This document shows, one piece after another, positions 1 through 8,016 of a stretch of 64,000 nucleotides of DNA (positions within the stretch are counted from its first letter, which is position 1; the number at the start of each line of letters is the position of its first letter). The DNA is from Fluviispira sanaruensis (lineage in GTDB: Bacteria; Bdellovibrionota_B; Oligoflexia; Silvanigrellales; Silvanigrellaceae): positions 1,430,364 to 1,494,363 of the forward strand of contig NZ_AP019368.1 in the NCBI RefSeq assembly GCF_004295685.1, written 5' to 3'. The notes under the pieces were generated by a model, which did not search any database, was not told where the DNA came from, and was given only the letters and a program-made list of their open reading frames with translations. The position numbers and the translations under genes are program-made.

Positions 1-407
1 AAGGCATCGAGTAATTCTGATAGCTCATCGAGGGCAATGTGGTGGCCAGCCCAAAATAAAACAGGACGGCGGTGCAGAGATTCTTGATTCACAATTGCAA
101 ACGAATGGGTGAGTGCTTCATAGACTGCTTTTGTACCAAGTAAGCTTCCACCTATGCCAACAACAACAACGGCATCGGAGTGATTACAAATAGTTTCCAC
201 CTGTTTTTTAATGGAATGCAGAACAGATTGGGCTTCTTCTTTTACGTAATCTACCCAGCCTGTAAATTCAGGGCTTTTCCCCTTACCAGAGACGAGAGAT
301 TTTTTTGCTGAAATGAGATTGCTTGTTTCATTAGCTAAATGTTTTTCAATAGGAAAAACATCGTGAACTTTTGTCCAATCTAAAACTAATCTTTTCTCTT
401 GTGTCAT
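1..407 (-). CDS. pgi: Glucose-6-phosphate isomerase, N-terminal part (cut by window edge)
   Basis: Interconverts glucose-6-phosphate and fructose-6-phosphate in glycolysis and gluconeogenesis; cytoplasmic. Only the first ~135 codons are in the window; the reading frame is open to base 1. The translation contains the Pgi phosphate-binding signature VVGIGGSLLGTKAVYEAL (around residues 80-97), preceded by GWVDY and a KEEA segment as in the short bacterial (Bacillus-type) isomerases. The start is the ATG at 407, preceded on the reverse strand by an AGGAGA Shine-Dalgarno sequence about 8 bases upstream. It is divergent from the aldehyde dehydrogenase at 641. The family call is firm from the signature; active-site residues further on cannot be checked. 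Confidence 0.85.
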   Translation of the reverse strand, partial: MTQEKRLVLDWTKVHDVFPIEKHLANETSNLISAKKSLVSGKGKSPEFTGWVDYVKEEAQSVLHSIKKQVETICNHSDAVVVVGIGGSLLGTKAVYEALTHSFAIVNQESLHRRPVLFWAGHHIALDELSELLDA

Positions 408-571
408 GTTGTCATTCTCCTAAAAAAAACAGCACAGTCATATCAATCCATCACACAGACTTTGTTCATTTGCAATAGGATAGGGCTTTACAAGCAAATT
501 ACACTTATTAAAATTAAATAAATATGTAAATATATGTTGCATAATTAAATTTATTCTTAATAATTATTAAA

Positions 572-600
572 TTGAAAACGATAGATTTATTAAGTATAGT
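572..600 (+). promoter_or_regulatory. Sigma-70-type promoter for the aldehyde dehydrogenase gene
   Basis: TTGAAA at 572-577 and TATAGT at 595-600 are separated by 17 bases, close to the sigma-70 consensus. This places transcription start about 35 bases before the ATG at 641. A Shine-Dalgarno AGGA lies at 631-634 with 6 bases to the ATG. Prediction from sequence only; the AT-rich background raises the chance of a fortuitous match. Confidence 0.5.
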
Positions 601-640
601 TTTTCTGATAGAAGTGAAACTATATTTAAAAGGATAAATT

Positions 641-2044
641 ATGCATAAGAATTTCTCGAACCACTCCCCAGCGACTGGAAATAAAATATGTGAAATTGAA
701 ATAACAAGCTCAGATGCACTGCAAGAAATAATTATAAAGGCCTACTCTGCTTACGAAATTTGGTCAAAAATGAGTGGGTTTGAGCGTGGAAAAATTTTGA
801 CAAAAGCGGCGCGTATTATTCGTGAACGCTGCTTTGAAATTGCCCAACTTGAAGTTTTAGATTCAGGTAAGCCCATAAGTGAAGCCCTTGAAGTCGATAT
901 CCCATCATCTGCCGATGCTCTAGAATATTATGGTGGTTTGGCTCCGAGTATACATGGGGACCATATTCAATTAGGACGCTCATTTGCTTACACAAAGCGA
1001 GAACCAATCGGTATTTGTGCTGGAATTGGCGCATGGAATTATCCATTTCAAATAGCTGCTTGGAAATCTGCTCCCGCATTAGCCAGTGGCAATGTTATGA
1101 TCTTTAAGCCATCCGAATTAACCCCTATGACAGCAGTGAAACTTGAACAAATTTATCTCGATGCTGGTATGCCCGCAGGGGTTTTTCAAGTTGTCCAAGG
1201 TGGTAGAGAAGTTGGTGAAATGCTTTCTTTACACCCTGAAATTCGTAAAATATCTTTGACAGGTTCTATACCGACAGGGAAAAGAATAGTTGAAAATTCT
1301 GCAAAGAATTTGAAACAGGTGAGTTTAGAATTAGGTGGGAAATCTCCGCTGATAATATTTGATGATTTTGATATTGAAAAAGCAACCTCCATTGCCATTC
1401 TTGCGAATTTTTACACACAGGGTGAAATCTGCTGTAACGGAACAAGAGTTTTTGTGCATAAAAAAATAAAAGAAAGATTTTTAGAAAATTTAATGCAGAA
1501 AGTAGCAAAAATAAAAATTGGAGATCCATTTGACTCCACAACCCAAATGGGTTCACTTATAAGTAAACAGCATTTAAACCGTGTTCTAGATTATATTGAG
1601 TCGGGTAAAGCAGAAGGTGCGACCCTATTATGTGGTGGAACACAGCCCGAATGGAGCCCAAGTCAAACAAAATTTGCGAATGGGAATTTTATTTTACCAA
1701 CGGTATTTTCCAATTGCCAAGATGAGATGAGAATAGTGAAAGAAGAAATATTTGGGCCCGTGATGTCTGTGCTCGATTTCGAAAGTGAAGAAGAAGTTAT
1801 TCGCAGAGCAAATAGCACAGAATATGGATTGGCTGCAGGTGTCCTTACCAATAATATAAAAAGAGCACACAGAGTGATTGATAATATACAAGCCGGAATG
1901 TGCTGGATAAATAATTATAATTTATCACCTATTGAAATTCCCTTTGGTGGGGTAAAAGGTTCTGGTTTTGGCCGCGAAAATGGTCTGGCTGCGATTGAAT
2001 GCTACACACAATTAAAAACAGTTTATGTTGAAATGGGAGAGTGA
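641..2044 (+). CDS. betB: Betaine-aldehyde dehydrogenase-like NAD(P)-dependent aldehyde dehydrogenase
   Basis: Probably oxidises betaine aldehyde to glycine betaine, an osmoprotectant; cytoplasmic. At 467 residues it is slightly shorter than the usual ~490 because the N-terminus is brief. Visible ALDH motifs: GAWNYPF with the oxyanion Asn (~residue 130), cofactor segment KPSELTP, general-base glutamate in LELGGKSP (~230), and nucleophile Cys in GEICCNGTRVFV (~265), whose CNGTR context is typical of BetB rather than other ALDHs. EIFGPV and PFGGVKGSGFGREN near the C-terminus complete the fold. No choline dehydrogenase or BetI regulator is adjacent, so the substrate is inferred from similarity. 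A good promoter and Shine-Dalgarno support the start. The gene stands alone. Confidence 0.85.
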   Translation: MHKNFSNHSPATGNKICEIEITSSDALQEIIIKAYSAYEIWSKMSGFERGKILTKAARIIRERCFEIAQLEVLDSGKPISEALEVDIPSSADALEYYGGLAPSIHGDHIQLGRSFAYTKREPIGICAGIGAWNYPFQIAAWKSAPALASGNVMIFKPSELTPMTAVKLEQIYLDAGMPAGVFQVVQGGREVGEMLSLHPEIRKISLTGSIPTGKRIVENSAKNLKQVSLELGGKSPLIIFDDFDIEKATSIAILANFYTQGEICCNGTRVFVHKKIKERFLENLMQKVAKIKIGDPFDSTTQMGSLISKQHLNRVLDYIESGKAEGATLLCGGTQPEWSPSQTKFANGNFILPTVFSNCQDEMRIVKEEIFGPVMSVLDFESEEEVIRRANSTEYGLAAGVLTNNIKRAHRVIDNIQAGMCWINNYNLSPIEIPFGGVKGSGFGRENGLAAIECYTQLKTVYVEMGE

Positions 2045-2059
2045 CTAAGTATTTTTTTG

Positions 2060-2083
2060 GGGGGATTTTAAATATATAAGTTT
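2060..2083 (+). repeat. 24-bp direct repeat, copy 1 (partner at 2346-2369)
   Basis: Begins GGGGGATTTTAAATATATAA and is identical over 24 bases to 2346-2369. It lies 15 bases after the betB stop codon. Together with the other repeats in 2060-2450 it shows that a segment of this non-coding region was duplicated. Confidence 0.8.
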
Positions 2084-2104
2084 ACTGATTATTTTTAAAT
2101 CCTC

Positions 2105-2177
2105 GGTAAAAGAAAAGCATCCTTTCAGGGCAGAGTTGCTGGCCGCAAATGCCCTTCAAGAATGCATTTCTTTTACC
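2105..2177 (+). other. Long imperfect hairpin downstream of betB
   Basis: The outer arms 2105-2120 (GGTAAAAGAAAAGCAT) and 2162-2177 (ATGCATTTCTTTTACC) pair at 15 of 16 positions. Inside, CTT 2122-2124 pairs AAG 2158-2160, AGGGCA 2127-2132 pairs TGCCCT 2150-2155, and TTGC 2136-2139 pairs GCAA 2145-2148 around a TGGCC loop. No clear T-run follows, so it is not a standard intrinsic terminator. It could be a transcript-stabilising structure, a small mobile palindromic element or a structured RNA. A related TTCTTTTACCT segment recurs near 2375-2400. Confidence 0.65.
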
Positions 2178-2200
2178 TAAATTTCAGCCTAGCTATGATC

Positions 2201-2255
2201 ACTTATATTTTAAAATCGTTTTTTGGTGATAACTTCGTTGGTTTTTCTCAAGTTT
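2201..2255 (+). repeat. 55-bp direct repeat, copy 1
   Basis: Nearly identical (one difference) to 2286-2340; the copies start 85 bases apart. It starts ACTTATATTTTAAAATCG and ends TTTCTCAAGTTT. No reading frame of note passes through it. Confidence 0.85.
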
Positions 2256-2285
2256 TTTTTCGTGTATATTTACATTGATATGTTT

Positions 2286-2340
2286 ACTTATATTTTAAAA
2301 TCGTTTTTTGGTGATAACTTCGTTGCTTTTTCTCAAGTTT
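2286..2340 (+). repeat. 55-bp direct repeat, copy 2
   Basis: Second copy of 2201-2255, differing at one base (C for G after the CTTCGTTG segment). A third, degraded relative lies at about 2410-2450, sharing the order A/T-rich block, TTTTA(AA), GGTGA, ACTTC. Confidence 0.85.
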
Positions 2341-2345
2341 ATTTC

Positions 2346-2369
2346 GGGGGATTTTAAATATATAAGTTT
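2346..2369 (+). repeat. 24-bp direct repeat, copy 2
   Basis: Identical to 2060-2083 over 24 bases and followed, as in the first copy's surroundings, by a TTCTTTTACCTAA segment. It lies directly after the second 55-bp repeat. Confidence 0.8.
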
Positions 2370-2648
2370 TCATTTTTTTCTTTTACCTAAAATTCTGCCT
2401 AAATAAGCCAACTGATATTTTTAAAATGTTTTATTAGGTGACTTCAAGAGTTTCGTTCAGGCTTAACTTCATCATTCTTCGCTGCTTTGTAAAAGTTAAA
2501 GTTTCTTAGCATATATCATCAGTGATCGAATTAAATACAAAACCAATCGCGTGAATTATTAAGCAGTTAAAAATTTCACTCATAATATTTAATAAAGATT
2601 GATTTTAGAGCAAAAAATATAATTTAGCAAAATATTTAAATCACTATA

Positions 2649-2677
2649 TTGACTTAATAATTTAAATAAATTATTAA
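2649..2677 (+). promoter_or_regulatory. Promoter with overlapping palindrome upstream of the first S41 gene
   Basis: TTGACT at 2649-2654 and TATTAA at 2672-2677 are 17 bases apart. A perfect inverted repeat, TTAATAATTT (2654-2663) and AAATTATTAA (2668-2677) around AAAT, fills the spacer and -10 region, which is where a repressor would block polymerase. The all-A/T composition means the palindrome could be fortuitous. Confidence 0.4.
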
Positions 2678-2743
2678 CCTAAACATCTATAAATATTTTT
2701 GTAAATATATTATTTTATAATATATTATTGTGAGGTATGCGCT

Positions 2744-4657
2744 TTGTATAAAAAAAGAGTATTTGTCGCATTGAATTCATTTTTTTTCTTAATATCTTGT
2801 CATAAAAATTCTGATCAGGAAAAACCGCTTGATATAAGCGCAATAGGGATTGACCGTACTGAAAAAAGCCCTAAAGAATGGCATTTACCAGAATTGAGTG
2901 TAGAAGAAAAAAAAGAAATTGTAAAATCTGTTCAAACAGTTTTTACAGATTTCTATGTAAATAGAATCCAAAAATATGAAGAATTTAATTTTGATTCAAA
3001 AGAAGCTGTATGGAATTTAAATGAATATATGGATTCTGATATTCTACTGAAAAATATAATGAACATATTTATGAAATCTCGGGATCTGCATACATCTTTT
3101 ACATATCCATTCCCTGCGAGATGTTTTTTTGCATCAATTCCCCTAGCTGCAGCTATAATATATGATGATATAAATGATTTGGAAGGAAAAACCGAAAAAT
3201 TTATCATCGATGGTAGGCTTGCTAAAAATTTAGATCCAAATCTATATACAGAGGAGCAAAATAGACAATTTACATCAATTAAACGCGGCGATGAAATCAT
3301 CTCTATTACAAATCTTGGGGTGGAGGGGGAAACAGAAAATGAAGTCACAGCTCAAGAAGCTATAAATATTTTAGGAAGAATCTCACAGGGTGCTAATGAA
3401 GATGCTTCAAAAACGAGGGCTGTTGATAAATTATTCTGGCGTAGTGGATCAAATGGTAAAACTCCTGTAGGAATTTTTAAAATCAAGCTCAAAAAAGCAG
3501 TTGATGGTCGTATCGAAGAGTTTATGATTCCATGGGAAACAATTATTTCGCAGGAGGAAAGATGCTCATTTCTGGGCTCAAATACAAGAAAGACTCAATC
3601 TTTCAAATTTGCGAATTATAAAAATGCTTCTACTGATTTAAATAATGCGTCTGTAATTGAATCAAATATAAAGAGTCAATTAATTTCACACAAAAATAAA
3701 AATTTTGCATTAATTTCAATAGGTATTTTTGTTCCTTCAGGAGAAATGAATTGGGATGAATATATATCAATGCGGAATAAAATTTTTAAAGAAGTGTTAG
3801 GACTCAGAGAGTTTTTAACTCAGAATAAAAAAGATATTGATGGTATATTAATAGATGTGCGTGATAACCCTGGTGGTTCTGGAAGTTTTGCTCAGTTAGT
3901 AGCAAACGCATTTACTAGCAATTTTGTTGAAAATTTAAAATTTGAAACACTCGTTTCACCTACAAACTATCAAACATTTTTGAATCTTGAACTTTCCCGG
4001 TATTTTAAAAGGCTGAACACGACTGACCCATTAGTAAAGCCTATATTGGATACTCCAAATCTTATGAGTTTTTATTTACAGGATAAAAAATATCAGTCAG
4101 ATATTGAACAACGAAAGTTCTATATTGCAGCAGAAAATCTGTTTGATGGGGATGAAAATGATGCCTTACCTTTGACCTATACTAAGCAAGAAAGTGAAAT
4201 ACTTAAACCCATTATAACCGATAAGCCAGTAGCGGTTTTAACCAATAGCAATTGCTATTCTGCGTGTGAGGTTTTTGTCTCACATATGAAGGATTACCGG
4301 ATTGGCAAAATATATGGTGAAACTCTTCATACAGGTGGTGGTGGTGCGAATGTTATTGTTTGGGATGATTTTGTAAAGCCAGTGGTAGTAAATGAAGAAG
4401 GTCTAAAATTACCTATTATTCCAAATGGAAATAAGTTGCCAAAGGGAATGGAAATGACTTTCGCATGGAACAAAATTGTTCGTCATAGATCCGCAGACGA
4501 AAAAGAAAAATATATTGAAGGAGGTGGTGTATTGGCGGATTATGTTTATAGAAAAACAATTCGAGATCTCAAGGCAGACAGTATCGAGATTAAAACAAAA
4601 ATATTTGACGATATGATGGATGAACATAATTCCAAAGGTTTTTATCTAAATCGTTAA
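2744..4657 (+). CDS. S41-family (tail-specific/C-terminal processing type) protease-like lipoprotein, paralogue 1
   Basis: A 637-residue predicted lipoprotein: basic N-terminus, hydrophobic stretch, then lipobox LISC with the acylated Cys at about residue 19. The C-terminal half is an S41 peptidase domain with substrate-binding loop DVRDNPGGSGSF (~371) and nucleophile region TNSNCYSACEVF, where Ser506 aligns with the S41 nucleophile followed by A-C-E. A GETLHTGGGGAN loop follows where Ctp proteases carry the GKG lysine, so the general base is not the canonical Lys; Ser-His/Glu-type S41 members have a TGGG here. A PDZ-like part may sit around 170-230. It starts at TTG 2744 with GAGG at 2732-2735; no in-frame ATG is close. 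First of three tandem paralogues (4816 and 8017). Substrate unknown; location probably periplasmic face of a membrane. Confidence 0.75.
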   Translation: MYKKRVFVALNSFFFLISCHKNSDQEKPLDISAIGIDRTEKSPKEWHLPELSVEEKKEIVKSVQTVFTDFYVNRIQKYEEFNFDSKEAVWNLNEYMDSDILLKNIMNIFMKSRDLHTSFTYPFPARCFFASIPLAAAIIYDDINDLEGKTEKFIIDGRLAKNLDPNLYTEEQNRQFTSIKRGDEIISITNLGVEGETENEVTAQEAINILGRISQGANEDASKTRAVDKLFWRSGSNGKTPVGIFKIKLKKAVDGRIEEFMIPWETIISQEERCSFLGSNTRKTQSFKFANYKNASTDLNNASVIESNIKSQLISHKNKNFALISIGIFVPSGEMNWDEYISMRNKIFKEVLGLREFLTQNKKDIDGILIDVRDNPGGSGSFAQLVANAFTSNFVENLKFETLVSPTNYQTFLNLELSRYFKRLNTTDPLVKPILDTPNLMSFYLQDKKYQSDIEQRKFYIAAENLFDGDENDALPLTYTKQESEILKPIITDKPVAVLTNSNCYSACEVFVSHMKDYRIGKIYGETLHTGGGGANVIVWDDFVKPVVVNEEGLKLPIIPNGNKLPKGMEMTFAWNKIVRHRSADEKEKYIEGGGVLADYVYRKTIRDLKADSIEIKTKIFDDMMDEHNSKGFYLNR

Positions 4658-4664
4658 GAATTTA

Positions 4665-4694
4665 AAAATAATTTTATAAAACATAAATTATTTT
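4665..4694 (+). terminator. Possible weak terminator after S41 paralogue 1
   Basis: AAAATAATTT (4665-4674) and AAATTATTTT (4685-4694) form a 10-bp all-A/T stem just after the stop codon. The lack of G/C pairs makes it weak, and no clean T-run follows. Confidence 0.3.
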
Positions 4695-4721
4695 ATATAA
4701 TAAAAATATTAATAAAAATGA

Positions 4722-4760
4722 TAAATATATTGACAAGATAATATCAAGTCAATATATTTA
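4722..4760 (+). promoter_or_regulatory. Promoter embedded in a 39-bp palindrome upstream of S41 paralogue 2
   Basis: TTGACA (4730-4735) and TATATT (4753-4758) are 17 bases apart, a near-consensus sigma-70 promoter. They lie inside an inverted repeat with 13-bp perfect arms, TAAATATATTGAC (4722-4734) and GTCAATATATTTA (4748-4760). The centre contains the smaller palindrome GATAATATC (4737-4745). Such a large symmetric element over both promoter boxes is what an operator for a dimeric repressor looks like. The regulator is not identified. Confidence 0.6.
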
Positions 4761-4815
4761 TTTTTATTTTCTAGGGCAGACAATTCTTAAATATTTTTGA
4801 AAAAGGGTATGCTTT

Positions 4816-6759
4816 ATGCTTCGTCTAAAGAAATCTGTGTTATTGAGTTCTGTTTTATTAACTGTGGCTTGCCAAAAGTCAGATATAAATAAATCTGATG
4901 TACAAATTAATGATATTGAAGAAATGTCTTCGACTTCAGAAAACAATCATTGGGAACTCCCCGAATTAACTTTACAGGAAAAAAAAGATCTAGTCAGTTC
5001 AGTTAAAACCGTATTTAATGAATTTTACGTAAATAGAAATCAGAAAGTCATCGATTATAATTACGATGCAATAGCATTTGCAAATAAACTTGATGAAAAT
5101 ATGGATTCAGAGAATTTGCTCAAAAGCACGATGAATATCTTTTTCAATGTCCGAGATTTGCACACTGGCTTTACTTATCCTGTCCCCGCACGCTGTTATT
5201 CAGGTGGATTTCCTATAACTGTTGGCTTAAGTTATGATGAAAAATATGGTTACAAGGAAAGACTCATTGTCTCTGCAAAACTGACACCAAGTTTGTCTCT
5301 GCCGAATGCATCTGCCCAAGCTTTAGCTGACTTCGAAGCACTTTCTGTTGGTGATGAAATCTTAACCATTAGAAATATTGGTATTGAAGGCTATGAAAAT
5401 CAAGAAATTTATGCAAACACTGCGATAGATATTATCGGAAAAATTGGTCGTGGATCAAACCCAGAAGCCTTTAAATCTCGTGCTTTGCAACGTCTTTTCT
5501 CACGCAATGGACGCTATATTAAAATACCTGAAGGGAATTTCACTTTAAAAGTGAAACGTGCAATAGATGGAAAAATTGTAAAATACACTTTGCCATGGAT
5601 CACCTATGTATCTAGTGAACAAATATGTAATGACTATTTTCATAAAAAATCACCAAACATAGATATCGGCTTAGATAATAATATAGAAAATATTTATGAA
5701 TTAAATAATAAGAAAAATGAAGAAACTTTTGTTAAGGATCTCTACGCTAACAATGCATCGAATCAAAATATTGTAAAATATATTGCAAAATACAAAAGAA
5801 AATCTATTGCCGTTATTCGGATAAATAGATTTATTCCAGATGGTGATTTCAGTTATTCCGATTATTTAGTTGCAAGAAAATATATTGAAAATGAAGTTAA
5901 TGATATTCGTAAATTTATACTCCATAATAGAAGTAAAATTCAAGGAGTTTTAATTGATGTTCGAGGCAATGGTGGTGGATTTGGTAGTTTCCCTCAACTG
6001 TTAGCAAATGCTTTTACACATAAATTTGTCAGTAATTTAGAAATGCGTCCTTTGGTGTCTAAAACCAATCGTGATACCTTTTATAATTTAGAGATGTCAC
6101 GCTATTATGCTCGATTAAATACGTCAGATCCTATGCAAACTCCACATTTAAGTACAGTTAATGAAATGGATCGCTACTTAGCGGACAGCAATTTCAGTGA
6201 TCAAATTCAAGCGAAAACATTATTGCTTGCACCTGCGGATCGCTATGATGGAGATGAAAATGATGCGCTGCCAGAAACTTATAACAAAAAAGACACTGAA
6301 ATACTAAAAGCTGTATTAACAATTAAACCTATCGCGGTACTTACGAATAGTAACTGTTACTCTGCTTGTGATGTATTTGTTTCCTTAATGAAGGACTATA
6401 AAATTGCTAAAATATTTGGAACAACAAAACAAACAGGTGGTGGTGGAGCAAATGTAATTGAGTGGAAGGATTTTTTAACTCCTGTAGTTGTTGACGAGCA
6501 GGGAACAAAAGTATCTATTATTCCGAACGGCTCCCCACTTCCTCGAAACAGTGAAATTCGTTTTGCTTGGAATAAAATAGTGAGGCCTTTCGCTGTAAAA
6601 GATTATGAGAAATATATTGAAGGAGTTGGTGTTGTTACGGATTATGTTTATAGACAGACAACTCAAGATCTTTTAGACAATGATAAGGTTGTGTTCCAAA
6701 AAGTATTTAATGATATAATCGATAGTAAAAACACCAAAGGCTTTTATTTAAAACGTTGA
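4816..6759 (+). CDS. S41-family protease-like lipoprotein, paralogue 2
   Basis: A 647-residue paralogue of the genes at 2744 and 8017. The N-terminus has a signal peptide ending in a VAC lipobox (Cys about residue 19). The domain order matches paralogue 1: an N-terminal helical part with WELPELTLQEKK, a DLHTGFTYP segment, a PDZ-like region (GDEILTIRNIGIEG), then the S41 core with DVRGNGGGFGSF (~390), nucleophile region TNSNCYSACDVF (Ser516) and a TKQTGGGGAN loop. Glu after A-C is replaced by Asp. Start is ATG 4816 with AAGGG about 8 bases upstream. It probably has its own palindrome-controlled promoter (4722-4760). All visible active-site elements are kept, so this is probably an active envelope endopeptidase; substrate unknown. 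Confidence 0.75.
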   Translation: MLRLKKSVLLSSVLLTVACQKSDINKSDVQINDIEEMSSTSENNHWELPELTLQEKKDLVSSVKTVFNEFYVNRNQKVIDYNYDAIAFANKLDENMDSENLLKSTMNIFFNVRDLHTGFTYPVPARCYSGGFPITVGLSYDEKYGYKERLIVSAKLTPSLSLPNASAQALADFEALSVGDEILTIRNIGIEGYENQEIYANTAIDIIGKIGRGSNPEAFKSRALQRLFSRNGRYIKIPEGNFTLKVKRAIDGKIVKYTLPWITYVSSEQICNDYFHKKSPNIDIGLDNNIENIYELNNKKNEETFVKDLYANNASNQNIVKYIAKYKRKSIAVIRINRFIPDGDFSYSDYLVARKYIENEVNDIRKFILHNRSKIQGVLIDVRGNGGGFGSFPQLLANAFTHKFVSNLEMRPLVSKTNRDTFYNLEMSRYYARLNTSDPMQTPHLSTVNEMDRYLADSNFSDQIQAKTLLLAPADRYDGDENDALPETYNKKDTEILKAVLTIKPIAVLTNSNCYSACDVFVSLMKDYKIAKIFGTTKQTGGGGANVIEWKDFLTPVVVDEQGTKVSIIPNGSPLPRNSEIRFAWNKIVRPFAVKDYEKYIEGVGVVTDYVYRQTTQDLLDNDKVVFQKVFNDIIDSKNTKGFYLKR

Positions 6760-6823
6760 GTTGAATAGTTCTAAATTGAGATCTCATTTGGATATTAATA
6801 TATTAAATATTTAGCTTCATAAT

Positions 6824-7851
6824 TTAATTCACTTTTTCAATATATAATGACACAGGCTGATTTATATTATCAAAAAATGGGCAAGAATTTTTGAATTGTT
6901 CGAAGTGATTATGATATAAATAATTAAGTGCACCTATTATTTTCCAATGTGAATTTGATGTGAGAAATGCTTCTAGTAAATACTGCTCATTCCACAAACG
7001 CACTTCCTCTTTTACCCATAAATCCATATAGTCTTTTGGCGAAAAGATATCATGTATATGCACAATAACGCCTACTTTTAAGGAAGGTAACAGTTCTAAA
7101 TACTCATATAGAACATCTCCTTGCGGGCGTATTACGTGTGAAGAATCTATAAATAATATATCTCCTCGCTCTAATTGCGCAAAAAATGATTTATCAATTT
7201 CTTCTACAGGCCTCCTAATGATAACGGCTCCTGTTTTTTCTAACCAGGGCATTTCAAAAGGTTCAATACACACATGTTTGCAATTGTAGAGAGTATCTTC
7301 TTCCTGATTTTTTTTATTGCTTTTATTGTAAGCAAAGTGGAATGGCCGCTTCCAATTTCAAAAATTCGTTTTGGTTTTTTTAATCTAATTATATTGTATA
7401 AAAAACCTGCATCACCTCCTTGAAAGGCCGGATTATTCAAGTCAAAAGCGAGTTCATCTTGTTTGTTATTGAGTTTATGAATTAACTCCTCACTATACTG
7501 AAAATTACTCAGTAACTTAAGCTGATCTTCTGTATTCCAGTCAATTCCGTTGAGTTCACGATCTTGATTTAAAGGACGCTTCAAACTAGAGGTATCAAAT
7601 AGAGGTTCTGTGTAATGGCTTCGAATAGGAAAAACTCCAATATGTAATAGAACTCTTCTAGAGTTTGGCATATTTTGAATACCAACTCTGCGAATTGATT
7701 TTAAAAGTAGAGCACTAGGATAAACAAAAATCATAAGAATGAAATCGGAGCGTATAAAAATATATCTGATAAATCTCCAAATTTTTTTAGCAATAGTTCG
7801 CATAATAACTGTCCTCATTTTTACATCTACAAGACTATACATATTTTCCAA
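6824..7851 (-). pseudogene. Class I SAM-dependent methyltransferase, split by a single-base frameshift
   Basis: Two overlapping reverse-strand frames (7851 to ~7310, then ~7308 to 6824) together make one ~340-residue methyltransferase. The first frame ends its homology at the SAM-binding motif RIFEIGSGHSTLLTIKAI; the second continues KHVCIEPFEMPW and then GDILFIDSSHV and VIVHIHDIF, the usual later motifs of small Rossmann methyltransferases (Methyltransf_24-like). The switch falls in a run of eight A on the coding strand (complement of 7308-7315); nine A would restore one frame. Without slippage the product would be truncated to ~200 residues. It interrupts the S41 paralogue series on the opposite strand. 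Target unknown. A sequencing error or slippage-based expression cannot be excluded. Confidence 0.65.
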
Positions 7852-8016
7852 AATAAATAAAGAAAATTTATTTTAAGCATTTTTTTAATAGTCTGAAAAT
7901 TCAATAAAAATAAAAATATATTTAAATATTAATATAATACACTTTACAAAAATTTTTTATCCAATTAATTATTTCAAAGGTTTTAATTTTAACTGTTAAT
8001 AGTAGGAAGAAGAATT

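Noticed and set aside
2060-2450. CRISPR array
   Set aside because: Only two clean repeat copies of each unit with irregular spacing, no array structure and no cas genes.
2953-3348. 131-residue reverse frame within S41 paralogue 1
   Set aside because: Shadow of the lipoprotein gene, no recognisable motif.
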